Positions 1 through 6,061 of a stretch of 11,441 nucleotides of DNA are shown here, in pieces. Source of the stretch: Desulfobacterales bacterium (GTDB taxonomy: Bacteria > Desulfobacterota > Desulfobacteria > Desulfobacterales > SpSt-501). Position numbers and translations under genes: made by a program. The stretch is taken from positions 1 through 11,441 of the forward strand of contig JALOOS010000030.1 of the NCBI GenBank assembly GCA_025454275.1. Reading direction: 5' to 3'. Position 1 is the stretch's first letter. The number at the start of each line of letters is the position of its first letter. Below the pieces are notes generated by a model. The model worked only from the letters and a program-made list of their open reading frames with translations. It had not been told where the DNA came from and made no database searches.

Positions 1-115
1 TCAAGGCCGCAGCGATGCCGCAACCGCAGGCGGTGTGGTTCTACGCCGAGGATTGCGGCGAGCGAGAACGCAGGCCTGGGCCGCAAGACGCCGTTTCCGG
101 ATGGACACTAAATAA
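1..115. repeat. Candidate structured intergenic repeat at left edge
   Basis: No reading frame here gives a recognisable protein. The stretch carries GCCGCAA at 17-23, its reverse complement TTGCGGC at 53-59, and GCCGCAA again at 80-86, so the middle copy could pair with either neighbour and form two mutually exclusive hairpins. It ends in an abrupt switch from GC-rich sequence to the AT-rich run at 107-120. This arrangement, and my recollection of similar text ending in TCCGGATGGACACTA in deltaproteobacterial genomes, suggests a dispersed non-coding repeat cut by the window edge. The internal pairing is seen directly. The dispersed nature is inferred, because no second copy lies in this window. 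Positions 116-235 contain nothing else I can name except the Shine-Dalgarno of the next gene. Confidence 0.35.
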
Positions 116-235
116 ATCTTGTCAACCCCCGGCAGCCGTGGTAGACGGAAGGGCCTGAATCGCCTGCGGCCGCGGCACGCGGCCGGCGCTCCGGGCGAGG
201 CGCGACGGCTGAATGGATCAAAGGAGGGCAGTTTC

Positions 236-622
236 ATGGATAGCGGCGGCAAATTCCTGACCTTCACCTCAATCACCATGGCGGAGCGGCTCTGCAGCGA
301 GTTGCGCCGCACGGAAGCCGCCGACCCCACCCGGGCCTTCCTGCAGCGCATCGGCGATGAGGCGCGCGCCCTGGGCTTCGGCTTCGAATACATGAAGCAT
401 CAGCTCTTCGACGTCGGCACCCGCACCCTCAGTCAACAGGACGGCCGCGCGGAAGTGCTTTTCACGGCCACCCGCCGGCGCGCCATCAACCCGTTGTTCG
501 GCCCGATCGGCGCGGTTTTCGACTTGACCCAGCCCCATCGGGTCGAGGCGACCCTGCAGCTGCAGAAGGAAGAGGGGCGCTGGAAAGTCTGCGGACGCCC
601 CTTCGCGCTGAAGGAGAGCTGA
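236..622 (+). CDS. Hypothetical protein, 128 aa
   Basis: I do not recognise this protein. The start at 236 is chosen because AAGGAGGG lies at 221-228, seven bases upstream; the open frame extends further left without another good site. The product has no signal peptide or membrane segment and is probably cytoplasmic. The N-terminal half (about residues 13-50) is charged and probably helical. The second half alternates short hydrophobic and charged stretches like beta strands (about 72-80, 90-96 and 102-110) and ends in a Gly-Arg-Trp-Lys-Val motif at 114-118. A final strand carrying Trp-Lys-Val is common in NTF2-like/SnoaL-type small alpha+beta folds, so that fold is a weak guess, not an assignment. 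The HD-domain gene follows after 78 bases on the same strand and could be co-transcribed. No convincing promoter is visible upstream. Confidence 0.75.
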   Translation: MDSGGKFLTFTSITMAERLCSELRRTEAADPTRAFLQRIGDEARALGFGFEYMKHQLFDVGTRTLSQQDGRAEVLFTATRRRAINPLFGPIGAVFDLTQPHRVEATLQLQKEEGRWKVCGRPFALKES

Positions 623-700
623 AGCGCACGCCCCCATGCCCCCGGCGCGGCCGGCGCCCGGGAGCAACCCAAAGAGGGCCGGACGCCGCCTGCCCCGCTC

Positions 701-1501
701 ATGACCGAGGTGACCCGCTTCTACCTGGCGTTGCGCGAGCGGGCCCGCGACATCGTCTCGCGGCTGCCGGAGCCGGATTTCTACCGCCGGGAAGCCCCCG
801 CCCTTGCCCTTTCCCTCTCCTTGTTCGACACCTCCCCCCTGATCGTTGCGCTCACGGCCGCGGCGGCCGGAATGCTGGAGGATGACTTCGGCCACGGCCT
901 GGCGCACGCCCGCAAGGTGGCCCTGGAGGCCGGGGCGCTGGTCTGGATCGAGGCCCGCGCGGCCGGAATGCCCGCAGATGCGGCGCTGCGCCGGGTGCGC
1001 CTGGCCCACTGCGCCGGCCTGCTGCACGACATCCGGCGCAAACAGCCGAACCACGCCGAGGAGAGCGCCCGCCGCGCGCGCCGGATCCTCGCGGGGCGCA
1101 CGCTCGCCCCGGGGGAGATCGCCGCCATCTGCACCGCCATCCGCAACCACGAGGCCTTCAAGCCCACCGGGGCCGTGGAGACCCGCGAGGCCGCCCTGCT
1201 CTCGGAGTGCCTCTATGATGCCGACAAGTTCCGCTGGGGGCCGGACAACTTCACCGACACGCTCTGGGCCATGATGCTCTACCACCGGCCCTCCCCGGCG
1301 GAGTTCCTGCGCCGCTTCCCGGCCGGCATGGAGCGCCTGGCGCGGATTCGAGCCACCTTCCGCTCCCCGGCCGGGAAGCGGTACGGGCCCGGTTTCATCG
1401 ATCTCGGCATCGCCGCCGGCGAGGCGCTTTACCGGGTGATGCGCGAGACGATCGGCGGCGCTCCCTCGGAAGGCGGCGCCGGCCGGCCCGATTCAAATTG
1501 A
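701..1501 (+). CDS. HD-domain phosphohydrolase
   Basis: A 266-aa protein of the HD superfamily, metal-dependent phosphohydrolases acting on nucleotides or other phosphate esters; the substrate cannot be told from sequence. Metal-ligand residues are visible in order: His65 and His69 in a GHGLAHARKV helix, the His109-Asp110 doublet in LLHDI, His118, the Asn149-His150 pair, and Asp173/Asp175 in YDADKF, which supplies the distal Asp. About 60 residues of mixed sequence precede the domain, and residues from 215 on form a C-terminal helical region. No signal peptide or transmembrane segment is present. ATG 701 is the first possible start in frame after the previous gene, but its Shine-Dalgarno is poor (AAAGAGG at 671-677, 23 bases away), so the start is less sure than the domain call. 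Its stop codon at 1499-1501 overlaps the -35 box of the next promoter. Confidence 0.85.
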   Translation: MTEVTRFYLALRERARDIVSRLPEPDFYRREAPALALSLSLFDTSPLIVALTAAAAGMLEDDFGHGLAHARKVALEAGALVWIEARAAGMPADAALRRVRLAHCAGLLHDIRRKQPNHAEESARRARRILAGRTLAPGEIAAICTAIRNHEAFKPTGAVETREAALLSECLYDADKFRWGPDNFTDTLWAMMLYHRPSPAEFLRRFPAGMERLARIRATFRSPAGKRYGPGFIDLGIAAGEALYRVMRETIGGAPSEGGAGRPDSN

Positions 1502-1526
1502 CACCGCTGCGGCCTTTCTTTATAGT
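1498..1526 (+). promoter_or_regulatory. Sigma-70 promoter for the acyl-CoA synthetase gene
   Basis: A perfect -35 TTGACA at 1498-1503 is followed after exactly 17 bases by TATAGT at 1521-1526 (five of six matches to TATAAT). The predicted start of transcription is near 1533, giving a leader of roughly 50 bases before ATG 1585. The -35 box overlaps the TGA stop of the HD-domain gene, so the fatty-acid module can be transcribed independently of the genes before it. Confidence 0.75.
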
Positions 1527-1584
1527 GCCCGGACTCGCTAACACGCCCGGATCTTTCCAAAACAGGCAACGAAAGGAGCAGGAG

Positions 1585-3327
1585 ATGAGCCCGACGTCAG
1601 GTTGGCCTACCCCTCACTGGCCCGAGGGAGTCCCCCACACGATTTCCGGTTTTGAGAAGCCTCTGTTCGCGGTGCTGGATGAGTCCGCCCGGGAGTTCCC
1701 CGACAAGGCCTACACCGTCTTCAGCGGCGCTTCGCGGACCTTCGCCCAGGTGAAAACGACCGCCGACCGGATCGCCGGCTTCCTGGCCTCCCGCGGGGTG
1801 AAAAAAGGGGATCGGGTGGCGGTCTTCCTGCCCAATCTGCCGCACTATCCGCCCATCTACTTCGGGATTCTCAAGGCCGGCGGCGTCTGCGTCACCTGCA
1901 ACCCGCTCTATACCGCCAAGGAGCTCAACTACCAGCTCAAGGACTGCGGGGCCAAGGCGGTCTTCTGCATGGATCACCCCCAGTTCTATCCGACCACGGT
2001 CAAGGCCATCGAGGGCACCGAGGTCGAGACGGTGGTGATCTGCGGGGTGAAGTCCTATCTGCCCAAGCTGAAGGGGATTCTGGGAGGCCTGCTCGGCAAG
2101 ATCCCGAAGGCCGCCGCGTATGAGGCGGGCCACCTCTTCTTCGACGAGGTGGTGGCCGCCGCCAAGGCCCCGCCGCCGCTGCCGGCGGTCGATCCGCTCC
2201 GGGACATCGCCCTCATCGTCTACACCGGGGGCACGACCGGGGTGCCCAAGGGCGCCTGCCTGACTCACAGCAACCTCACCGCCAACCTCACCGCCATCGA
2301 CACCTGGATGCGCCTGGAGCACGAACCCGGCGCCGCCCCCGAGCGCCAGCGCCGCGGCGGGTTCCACACCTACCTCGGCGTGCTGCCGTGGTATCACATT
2401 TTCGGCATGACCTGCGCCATGCTCTCGGCCTGCGCCAGCGGCAGCCGCCTGATCTGCGTGCCCGACCCGCGCGCCGGAAAACCGCCCTTCACCGAGGTGC
2501 TGAAAATCGTGCAGGGCGAGCGGCCCACCCTGATGCCGGCGGTGCCGACCCTCTTCATGGCTTTCACCAACCATGCCCAGCTGGCCCAGTACGACCTCTC
2601 CTCGTTCATGGGGTGTTTCTCCGGCGGGGCGCCGCTGCCGCCCGAAGTGTGCCGGCGGTTCGAGGAGAAGACCGGCGCCATCATCTTCGAGGGCTACGGC
2701 TTGAGCGAGACATCGCCGGTGGCCGCCGCCAACCCCACCAACACCCGCCAGCGCAGGATCGGTTCGGTCGGGTTCCCCGTCCCCGCCACGGACATCAAGA
2801 TCCTGGATCTGGAATCCGGCCAGCAGGAGCTGCCGAAGGGCGAGGACGGCGAGATCGCCGTCAGCGGCCCCCAGGTCATGAAAGGCTACTGGGGCCGGCC
2901 GGAGGAGGACGAAAAGGTCTTCCGCACCATCGGGGGCCAGCGCTTCTTCCTGACCGGGGACATCGGTCACATCGACGCGGAGGGCTACGTCCTGATCACC
3001 GACCGCAAGAAGGACATGATCCTGGTGGGCGGGTTCAACGTCTATCCCCGCGACGTGGAGGACATCCTCTACCAGCACCCCAAGATCGCGATCGTCGCCG
3101 TGGTGGGGGTCCCCGACCCCAAGAGCGGGGAGGCGGTGAAGGCCTTCATCCAGCTCAAGCCCGGTGAGACCGCCACGGTCGAGGAGATCCAGGCCTTCTG
3201 CAAGGAGAACATGACCGGCTACAAGCGGCCCCGTTTCATCGAGTTCCGCGACGCCCTGCCGGTCTCCAACGTGGGCAAGGTGCTGCGGCGCGTGCTGCGG
3301 GACGAGGCACGGGCCAAGAAACCCTGA
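1585..3327 (+). CDS. fadD: Long-chain fatty acid--CoA ligase (AMP-forming)
   Basis: A 580-aa enzyme of the adenylate-forming (ANL) superfamily. It activates a fatty acid with ATP to an acyl-adenylate and transfers it to CoA, feeding beta-oxidation or lipid synthesis; it is cytoplasmic or membrane-associated. All core motifs are present: P-loop YTGGTTGVPKG at 213-223, YGLSETSP at 371-378, LTGD with Asp459, the hinge DRKKD with Arg474, and the C-terminal catalytic Lys565 in NVGKVLRR. Length matches FadD-type ligases. ATG 1585 is chosen over the upstream in-frame extension because GAAAGGAG at 1571-1578 sits just before it and the upstream codons overlap the promoter. The gene overlaps the next one by one base. 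The FadD-like motif set and the MaoC neighbour favour a fatty-acid substrate, but chain length is not readable; an aromatic or branched acid remains possible. Confidence 0.92.
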   Translation: MSPTSGWPTPHWPEGVPHTISGFEKPLFAVLDESAREFPDKAYTVFSGASRTFAQVKTTADRIAGFLASRGVKKGDRVAVFLPNLPHYPPIYFGILKAGGVCVTCNPLYTAKELNYQLKDCGAKAVFCMDHPQFYPTTVKAIEGTEVETVVICGVKSYLPKLKGILGGLLGKIPKAAAYEAGHLFFDEVVAAAKAPPPLPAVDPLRDIALIVYTGGTTGVPKGACLTHSNLTANLTAIDTWMRLEHEPGAAPERQRRGGFHTYLGVLPWYHIFGMTCAMLSACASGSRLICVPDPRAGKPPFTEVLKIVQGERPTLMPAVPTLFMAFTNHAQLAQYDLSSFMGCFSGGAPLPPEVCRRFEEKTGAIIFEGYGLSETSPVAAANPTNTRQRRIGSVGFPVPATDIKILDLESGQQELPKGEDGEIAVSGPQVMKGYWGRPEEDEKVFRTIGGQRFFLTGDIGHIDAEGYVLITDRKKDMILVGGFNVYPRDVEDILYQHPKIAIVAVVGVPDPKSGEAVKAFIQLKPGETATVEEIQAFCKENMTGYKRPRFIEFRDALPVSNVGKVLRRVLRDEARAKKP

Positions 3328-3668
3328 TGGAACGAGTGCTCGCCGCCCTTACGCGCTGGCTCCAGGGACACCCCTATACCCTGACCGGCCTGCTGTTTCT
3401 GGCCATGGTGCTGGTCGGCTGGCGGGAGCTCGGCTGGGGAGAGCGCCAACTGGGTTTCCTGTTATTGATCTATTTCATCGTCGCGCTGGGAATCCGGCTG
3501 GATGAAATCACCCGCAGTCTCGGCGGGCACGGGAGCAGCCCGCGCCCGCCGGGCGGCGAACGCGACACCGTCCTGGCCTGCCTTGAGGACATCCGCGCTC
3601 TGCTGCAGCGCATCGATGCGAAGCTGGACCGGCCGGGGTCGGGGGACGACCGCCCCCCGCAGCCCTGA
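3327..3668 (+). CDS. Small two-helix membrane protein, unknown function
   Basis: A 113-aa protein with two predicted transmembrane helices, about residues 17-32 and 41-57, joined by a short charged turn, and a hydrophilic tail. Residues about 79-101 of the tail (ERDTVLACLEDIRALLQRID onward) could form an amphipathic helix or short coiled coil, and the end is Pro/Gly/Asp-rich and probably disordered. I recognise no named family. The start ATG shares its A with the preceding TGA stop (TGATG at 3325-3329) and no separate Shine-Dalgarno is needed, so translation is probably coupled to the acyl-CoA synthetase. That position, between a ligase and a hydratase, suggests a membrane partner or anchor for fatty-acid activation, but this is inference from context only. 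Confidence 0.8.
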   Translation: MERVLAALTRWLQGHPYTLTGLLFLAMVLVGWRELGWGERQLGFLLLIYFIVALGIRLDEITRSLGGHGSSPRPPGGERDTVLACLEDIRALLQRIDAKLDRPGSGDDRPPQP

Positions 3669-3756
3669 ACCGGAGGCCGGTGGTGGAATCGTGCGCCGAG
3701 GGCCGGCCGGCGCTTTTGGCGTTTCCGGGCATTCACCACCGCGAGGGAGGGCCGCC

Positions 3757-4608
3757 ATGGGATTGAACCTGGCCGCGGTCGGCCGGCGGGTCGGCCCCGT
3801 CGCCCGCCGCTACGACTGGAAGGATGCCGTTCTCTACGCGCTGGGCGTCGGGGCCGGATTCGCGGAGCTGGACTACTGCTACGAAAACCGCCTGAAGATC
3901 ATCCCCACCTTCGGCGCCGCCATGACCTTCGAGCTCATCTGGCAGCTGGCCGCCCTGATCGAGCTCAACCCGGCCGGGGTCGTCCACGGTGAGCACGAGA
4001 TGGTTTTTCTCCACGCCCTGCCGCGGGAGGGGACGCTTCTCTCCGAGGGCGCCGTCACCGCCTGCTACGACAAGGGGCCGGCCACGGGAGCCCTCGTGGT
4101 GATCGAGTTCGAGACCCGCGGTGCGGACGGAGAGCCGTTTTTCCGCACGACGGCGACGATGGTGGCGCGTCTGGACGGCGGGTTCGGGGGAGAGGAGGCG
4201 CCCAAGCGCCCCGTTCCGTTCCCGGATCGCAGGGCCGATCTCGCCGTGCCGGCGCTTCCCGCCCCGGATCAGCCGCTGATCTATCGGCTTTCGGGGGACC
4301 CCTTCCCGCTCCATGTCGACCCTGATTTTGCGCGGGCCGCCGGCTTCGCGGGGCCCATCATGCACGGCCTGTGCACCCTGGGATTCGCTTGCCGCGCGCT
4401 CATCGGCCGCTACTGCCCGGGGGCGCCCGAACGGGTGCGGCGCATCGCCTGCCGCTTCAAGCGCCCGCTTTACCCCGGTGAGCCGATCACGACCCTGATC
4501 TGGCAGACCGGCTCCGGGCAGGCGCTCTGGAAGGTCGTGAGCTCCTCCGACGGGGCCGTGATCATCGACAACGGGCGCTTCGAAACCGGGGAGCCCCTGC
4601 CGGGCTGA
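3757..4608 (+). CDS. MaoC-family (R)-specific enoyl-CoA hydratase (hydratase 2 type)
   Basis: A 283-aa protein with two hotdog folds: an N-terminal one (about 1-150, opening with the YALGVGAG motif typical of eukaryote-like hydratase 2) and a C-terminal catalytic one (about 165-283). Hydratase 2 enzymes add water to trans-2-enoyl-CoA to give (R)-3-hydroxyacyl-CoA. The catalytic signature is at 176-191, followed by AGFAGPIMHGLCTLGF at 195-210. Asp181 and His186 of the Asp-x-Asn-x-x-His catalytic motif are present, but the Asn position is Phe183, so activity may be altered or lost. ATG 3757 follows GAGGGAGG at 3743-3750; a longer open frame to the left overlaps the previous gene and has no homology. 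The gene lies 88 bases after the small membrane protein on the same strand, in a likely acyl-CoA operon, and converges on the iron-sulfur protein gene with only 16 bases between stops. Confidence 0.88.
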   Translation: MGLNLAAVGRRVGPVARRYDWKDAVLYALGVGAGFAELDYCYENRLKIIPTFGAAMTFELIWQLAALIELNPAGVVHGEHEMVFLHALPREGTLLSEGAVTACYDKGPATGALVVIEFETRGADGEPFFRTTATMVARLDGGFGGEEAPKRPVPFPDRRADLAVPALPAPDQPLIYRLSGDPFPLHVDPDFARAAGFAGPIMHGLCTLGFACRALIGRYCPGAPERVRRIACRFKRPLYPGEPITTLIWQTGSGQALWKVVSSSDGAVIIDNGRFETGEPLPG

Positions 4609-4624
4609 TACGGGCGGAAAAAAT

Positions 4625-5431
4625 TCAGCGGCGGGCCGACTCCAGCCGCGCCACCGGGTTGTCGAAGCTGCAGGGCATCATGGCCGCGCACTTGCCGCAC
4701 ACATGGGTGGTTTCGGGCAGGTCCGAAAAGTAGTCCAGGCCGGCGCGATTCTCCGTGAGCCGCTCCCAGCAGCCCCGGCGGTTGAAGCCGCCGGCCGTGA
4801 AGGCCGCCACCGGGCAGGCGGCCACGCACAACCCGCAGCCCTTTCCGGCCTTGAGCAGGCAGGCCTCGCGGGTCTCCATCAGCGGGTGCTCCCCCAGCTC
4901 GGCCTCCGTCACCAGGCTGCCCAGCCGTCCGCTGCAGCCGGCCGGGGTGATGAGCAGGTGATGGGTCCCGAACCGGCCGAGGCCGACCAGGTGGCCGAGG
5001 TGCTTGTGGGACCAGCGCGCCGTGAGGGTCTCCTCGCTGAAGTTGTGCGTGGCCGGGGTGAGGCCGCAGCGGAAGCCGCGCGCCTCCAGCACCTCCCCCA
5101 GGGCCCGGCTCACCCGCTCGATCAGCGCGTTGGTCTCGACGTAGGCCAGGCCCCACTCGCGGCAGGGACGCGCCCCCGGGTGGTTGGCCCGCACCAGCTC
5201 CTTGCGGAAGGGCAGAAAAAAGACAATGACGGCACGGGCCGTCGGCAGGAGGTCGCGCGGCAGCAGGTGGTCGGGGGCGGCGATGCGGGGCAGGCAATCG
5301 AACCGCCGGTCGGCCGGTGCGGCGGCGACCAGGGGCCGGCGCCACCACCCCGCGCTCCCCAGGCGGCGGGGCTCCTGCGAGACCGCCTGCTCCGCCACAC
5401 TCCGCAGTTCGTCAACGGTAACGGCCGGCAT
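4625..5431 (-). CDS. QueG-like iron-sulfur protein with double 4Fe-4S cluster motif
   Basis: A 268-aa protein resembling epoxyqueuosine reductase (COG1600) and related double-cluster proteins. The middle carries the family segment with His142-Lys143 and GLGRFGTHHLLITPAG (150-165). Eight cysteines suit two 4Fe-4S clusters: C191, C199, C202, C206 (followed by Pro207), C221, C245, C248 and C254. QueG itself is a cobalamin-dependent reductase for the last step of queuosine synthesis and is usually over 300 aa. This shorter protein more likely belongs to the poorly characterised redox relatives common in anaerobes, so no gene symbol is given. The start is supported by AAGGAGG at 5438-5444, six bases upstream on the minus strand. 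It has its own promoter, divergent from the lipoprotein gene, and is probably monocistronic. Confidence 0.82.
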   Translation of the reverse strand: MPAVTVDELRSVAEQAVSQEPRRLGSAGWWRRPLVAAAPADRRFDCLPRIAAPDHLLPRDLLPTARAVIVFFLPFRKELVRANHPGARPCREWGLAYVETNALIERVSRALGEVLEARGFRCGLTPATHNFSEETLTARWSHKHLGHLVGLGRFGTHHLLITPAGCSGRLGSLVTEAELGEHPLMETREACLLKAGKGCGLCVAACPVAAFTAGGFNRRGCWERLTENRAGLDYFSDLPETTHVCGKCAAMMPCSFDNPVARLESARR

Positions 5432-5461
5432 GCACCCCCTCCTTACGGCAACCGATTCGTG

Positions 5462-5473
5462 TGATCGTGATCA
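5462..5473. promoter_or_regulatory. Palindrome at the transcription start of the iron-sulfur gene
   Basis: TGATC-GT-GATCA is a perfect 5-bp inverted repeat. It sits where the minus-strand transcript is predicted to begin (near 5471), a typical place for a repressor site. Read from 5460, the left part is TGTGA, the half-site of CRP/FNR-type regulators, but the right half (TCAGG) matches poorly. An operator is plausible but unproved. Confidence 0.3.
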
Positions 5474-5477
5474 GGGC

Positions 5478-5506
5478 GCTATACCCCGGGGTGCCGAGGC
5501 CGTCAA
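5478..5506 (-). promoter_or_regulatory. Sigma-70 promoter for the QueG-like gene
   Basis: On the minus strand, TTGACG (5501-5506) and TATAGC (5478-5483) are separated by exactly 17 bases; five and four positions match consensus. Transcription would start near 5471, leaving a 40-base leader that contains the Shine-Dalgarno at 5438-5444. Confidence 0.6.
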
Positions 5507-5526
5507 CCCGGATCTTCACCGGGCGC

Positions 5527-5555
5527 TTGGCGCCTTGCCGAAAATGGATTATGCT
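5527..5555 (+). promoter_or_regulatory. Candidate promoter for the lipoprotein gene
   Basis: TTGGCG at 5527-5532 and TATGCT at 5550-5555 are 17 bases apart, each matching consensus in four of six positions. A start near 5562 would place both the possible leader ORF and the lipoprotein start in the transcript. It is weaker than the other promoters in the window but correctly placed. Confidence 0.4.
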
Positions 5556-5578
5556 GGAGGATCGAGGATAAGGAGCGC

Positions 5579-5608
5579 ATGAGACGAAAGGAGCCCCATC
5601 GCCCATGA
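5579..5608 (+). CDS. Possible nine-codon leader ORF (MRRKEPHRP)
   Basis: A short frame begins at ATG 5579 after AAGGAG (5570-5575, three bases away) and ends at TGA 5606-5608. The stop overlaps the lipoprotein start codon in an ATGA arrangement. The Shine-Dalgarno of the lipoprotein (AAAGGAG, 5587-5593) lies inside it. The peptide has three arginines, one lysine and two prolines. The arrangement fits translational coupling, where ribosomes finishing the leader re-initiate on the lipoprotein. Short frames of this size arise by chance, so this is a candidate only. Confidence 0.3.
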   Translation: MRRKEPHRP

Positions 5609-6000
5609 GAACCCTTTGCGCGGCATTACTGGCAGCGCTGGTCCTCGCGGCCGGCTGCGCCACGACCTTCGAATTCCGCCGGCAGGAGCTGCTGGCCGAG
5701 CGCGTGAAGCAGTACGGGAAGCTGATCCGCTGGTCGGAGTTTGAGGGGGCGCAGCTGTATCTGACCGAGGAGGCGCCCGGACGCCGGACCCCTCCGCCGA
5801 AAGAGATCCGGGTGACCGACTACGAGGTCAAGCAGCTGATCCTCACCGCGGGGGGGCTCCAGGCCGGGCAGGTGGTCCAGATCAGCTATTTCAACCAGAA
5901 GGATGCGCGCGTCCGCACCCTGGAGGATGTCCAGCAGTGGGTCTTCGACCCCGAAAAAAACGAGTGGTTCCTGAAAAGCGGGTTGCCCGACTTCAAATGA
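5605..6000 (+). CDS. Putative lipoprotein, unknown function
   Basis: A 131-aa exported protein. Residues 1-17 form a short hydrophobic signal rich in Ala and Leu and end in a lipobox, LAAGC, with Cys18 as the predicted lipidation site; the residue after it is Ala, which permits outer-membrane sorting in the usual rule. The mature part is hydrophilic and probably mixed alpha/beta. It starts with a charged helix (about 24-42: FRRQELLAERVKQYGKLIR), then strands, a Val-Gln-Gln-Trp-Val-Phe-Asp motif at 109-115 and a WFLKSGLPDF ending. I recognise no named family. It resembles the many small Cys-anchored proteins in which a C-terminal strand reports on an NTF2- or cystatin-like fold, but that is a guess. 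The start follows AAAGGAG at 5587-5593, 11 bases upstream. The glycosyltransferase follows 61 bases later. Confidence 0.8.
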   Translation: MRTLCAALLAALVLAAGCATTFEFRRQELLAERVKQYGKLIRWSEFEGAQLYLTEEAPGRRTPPPKEIRVTDYEVKQLILTAGGLQAGQVVQISYFNQKDARVRTLEDVQQWVFDPEKNEWFLKSGLPDFK

Positions 6001-6004
6001 CCCG

Positions 6005-6051
6005 GGGGCGGGGGCCGGCGCAACCGATCGGGGGGAACGCCGCCCCGCCCC
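6005..6051 (+). repeat. GC-rich inverted repeat just before the glycosyltransferase start
   Basis: GGGGCGGGG at 6005-6013 is the exact reverse complement of CCCCGCCCC at 6043-6051, giving a 9-bp all-GC stem with a 29-base loop. It lies between the lipoprotein stop and the glycosyltransferase ATG (6062). The left arm and loop also contain three long G runs (6004-6008, 6010-6014, 6030-6035). It has no T tract, so an ordinary intrinsic terminator is unlikely. It may act as an RNA structure affecting read-through or translation of the next gene. Confidence 0.4.
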
Positions 6052-6061
6052 GCCTCTCTCC

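Noticed and set aside
3..158. Possible C-terminal end of a gene entering from the left edge
   Set aside because: The frame gives no recognisable protein, and the structured repeat reading explains the sequence better. It cannot be excluded without upstream sequence.
1597..3078. 493-codon minus-strand frame opposite the acyl-CoA synthetase
   Set aside because: Shadow frame; the plus strand carries all ANL-family motifs in order.
3669..3681. ACCGG-AGG-CCGGT hairpin after the small membrane protein gene
   Set aside because: A five-bp stem with no T tract; too short to call a terminator.
5460..5475. Full CRP site
   Set aside because: The left half TGTGA is perfect but the right half TCAGG does not match TCACA; kept only as a palindrome.
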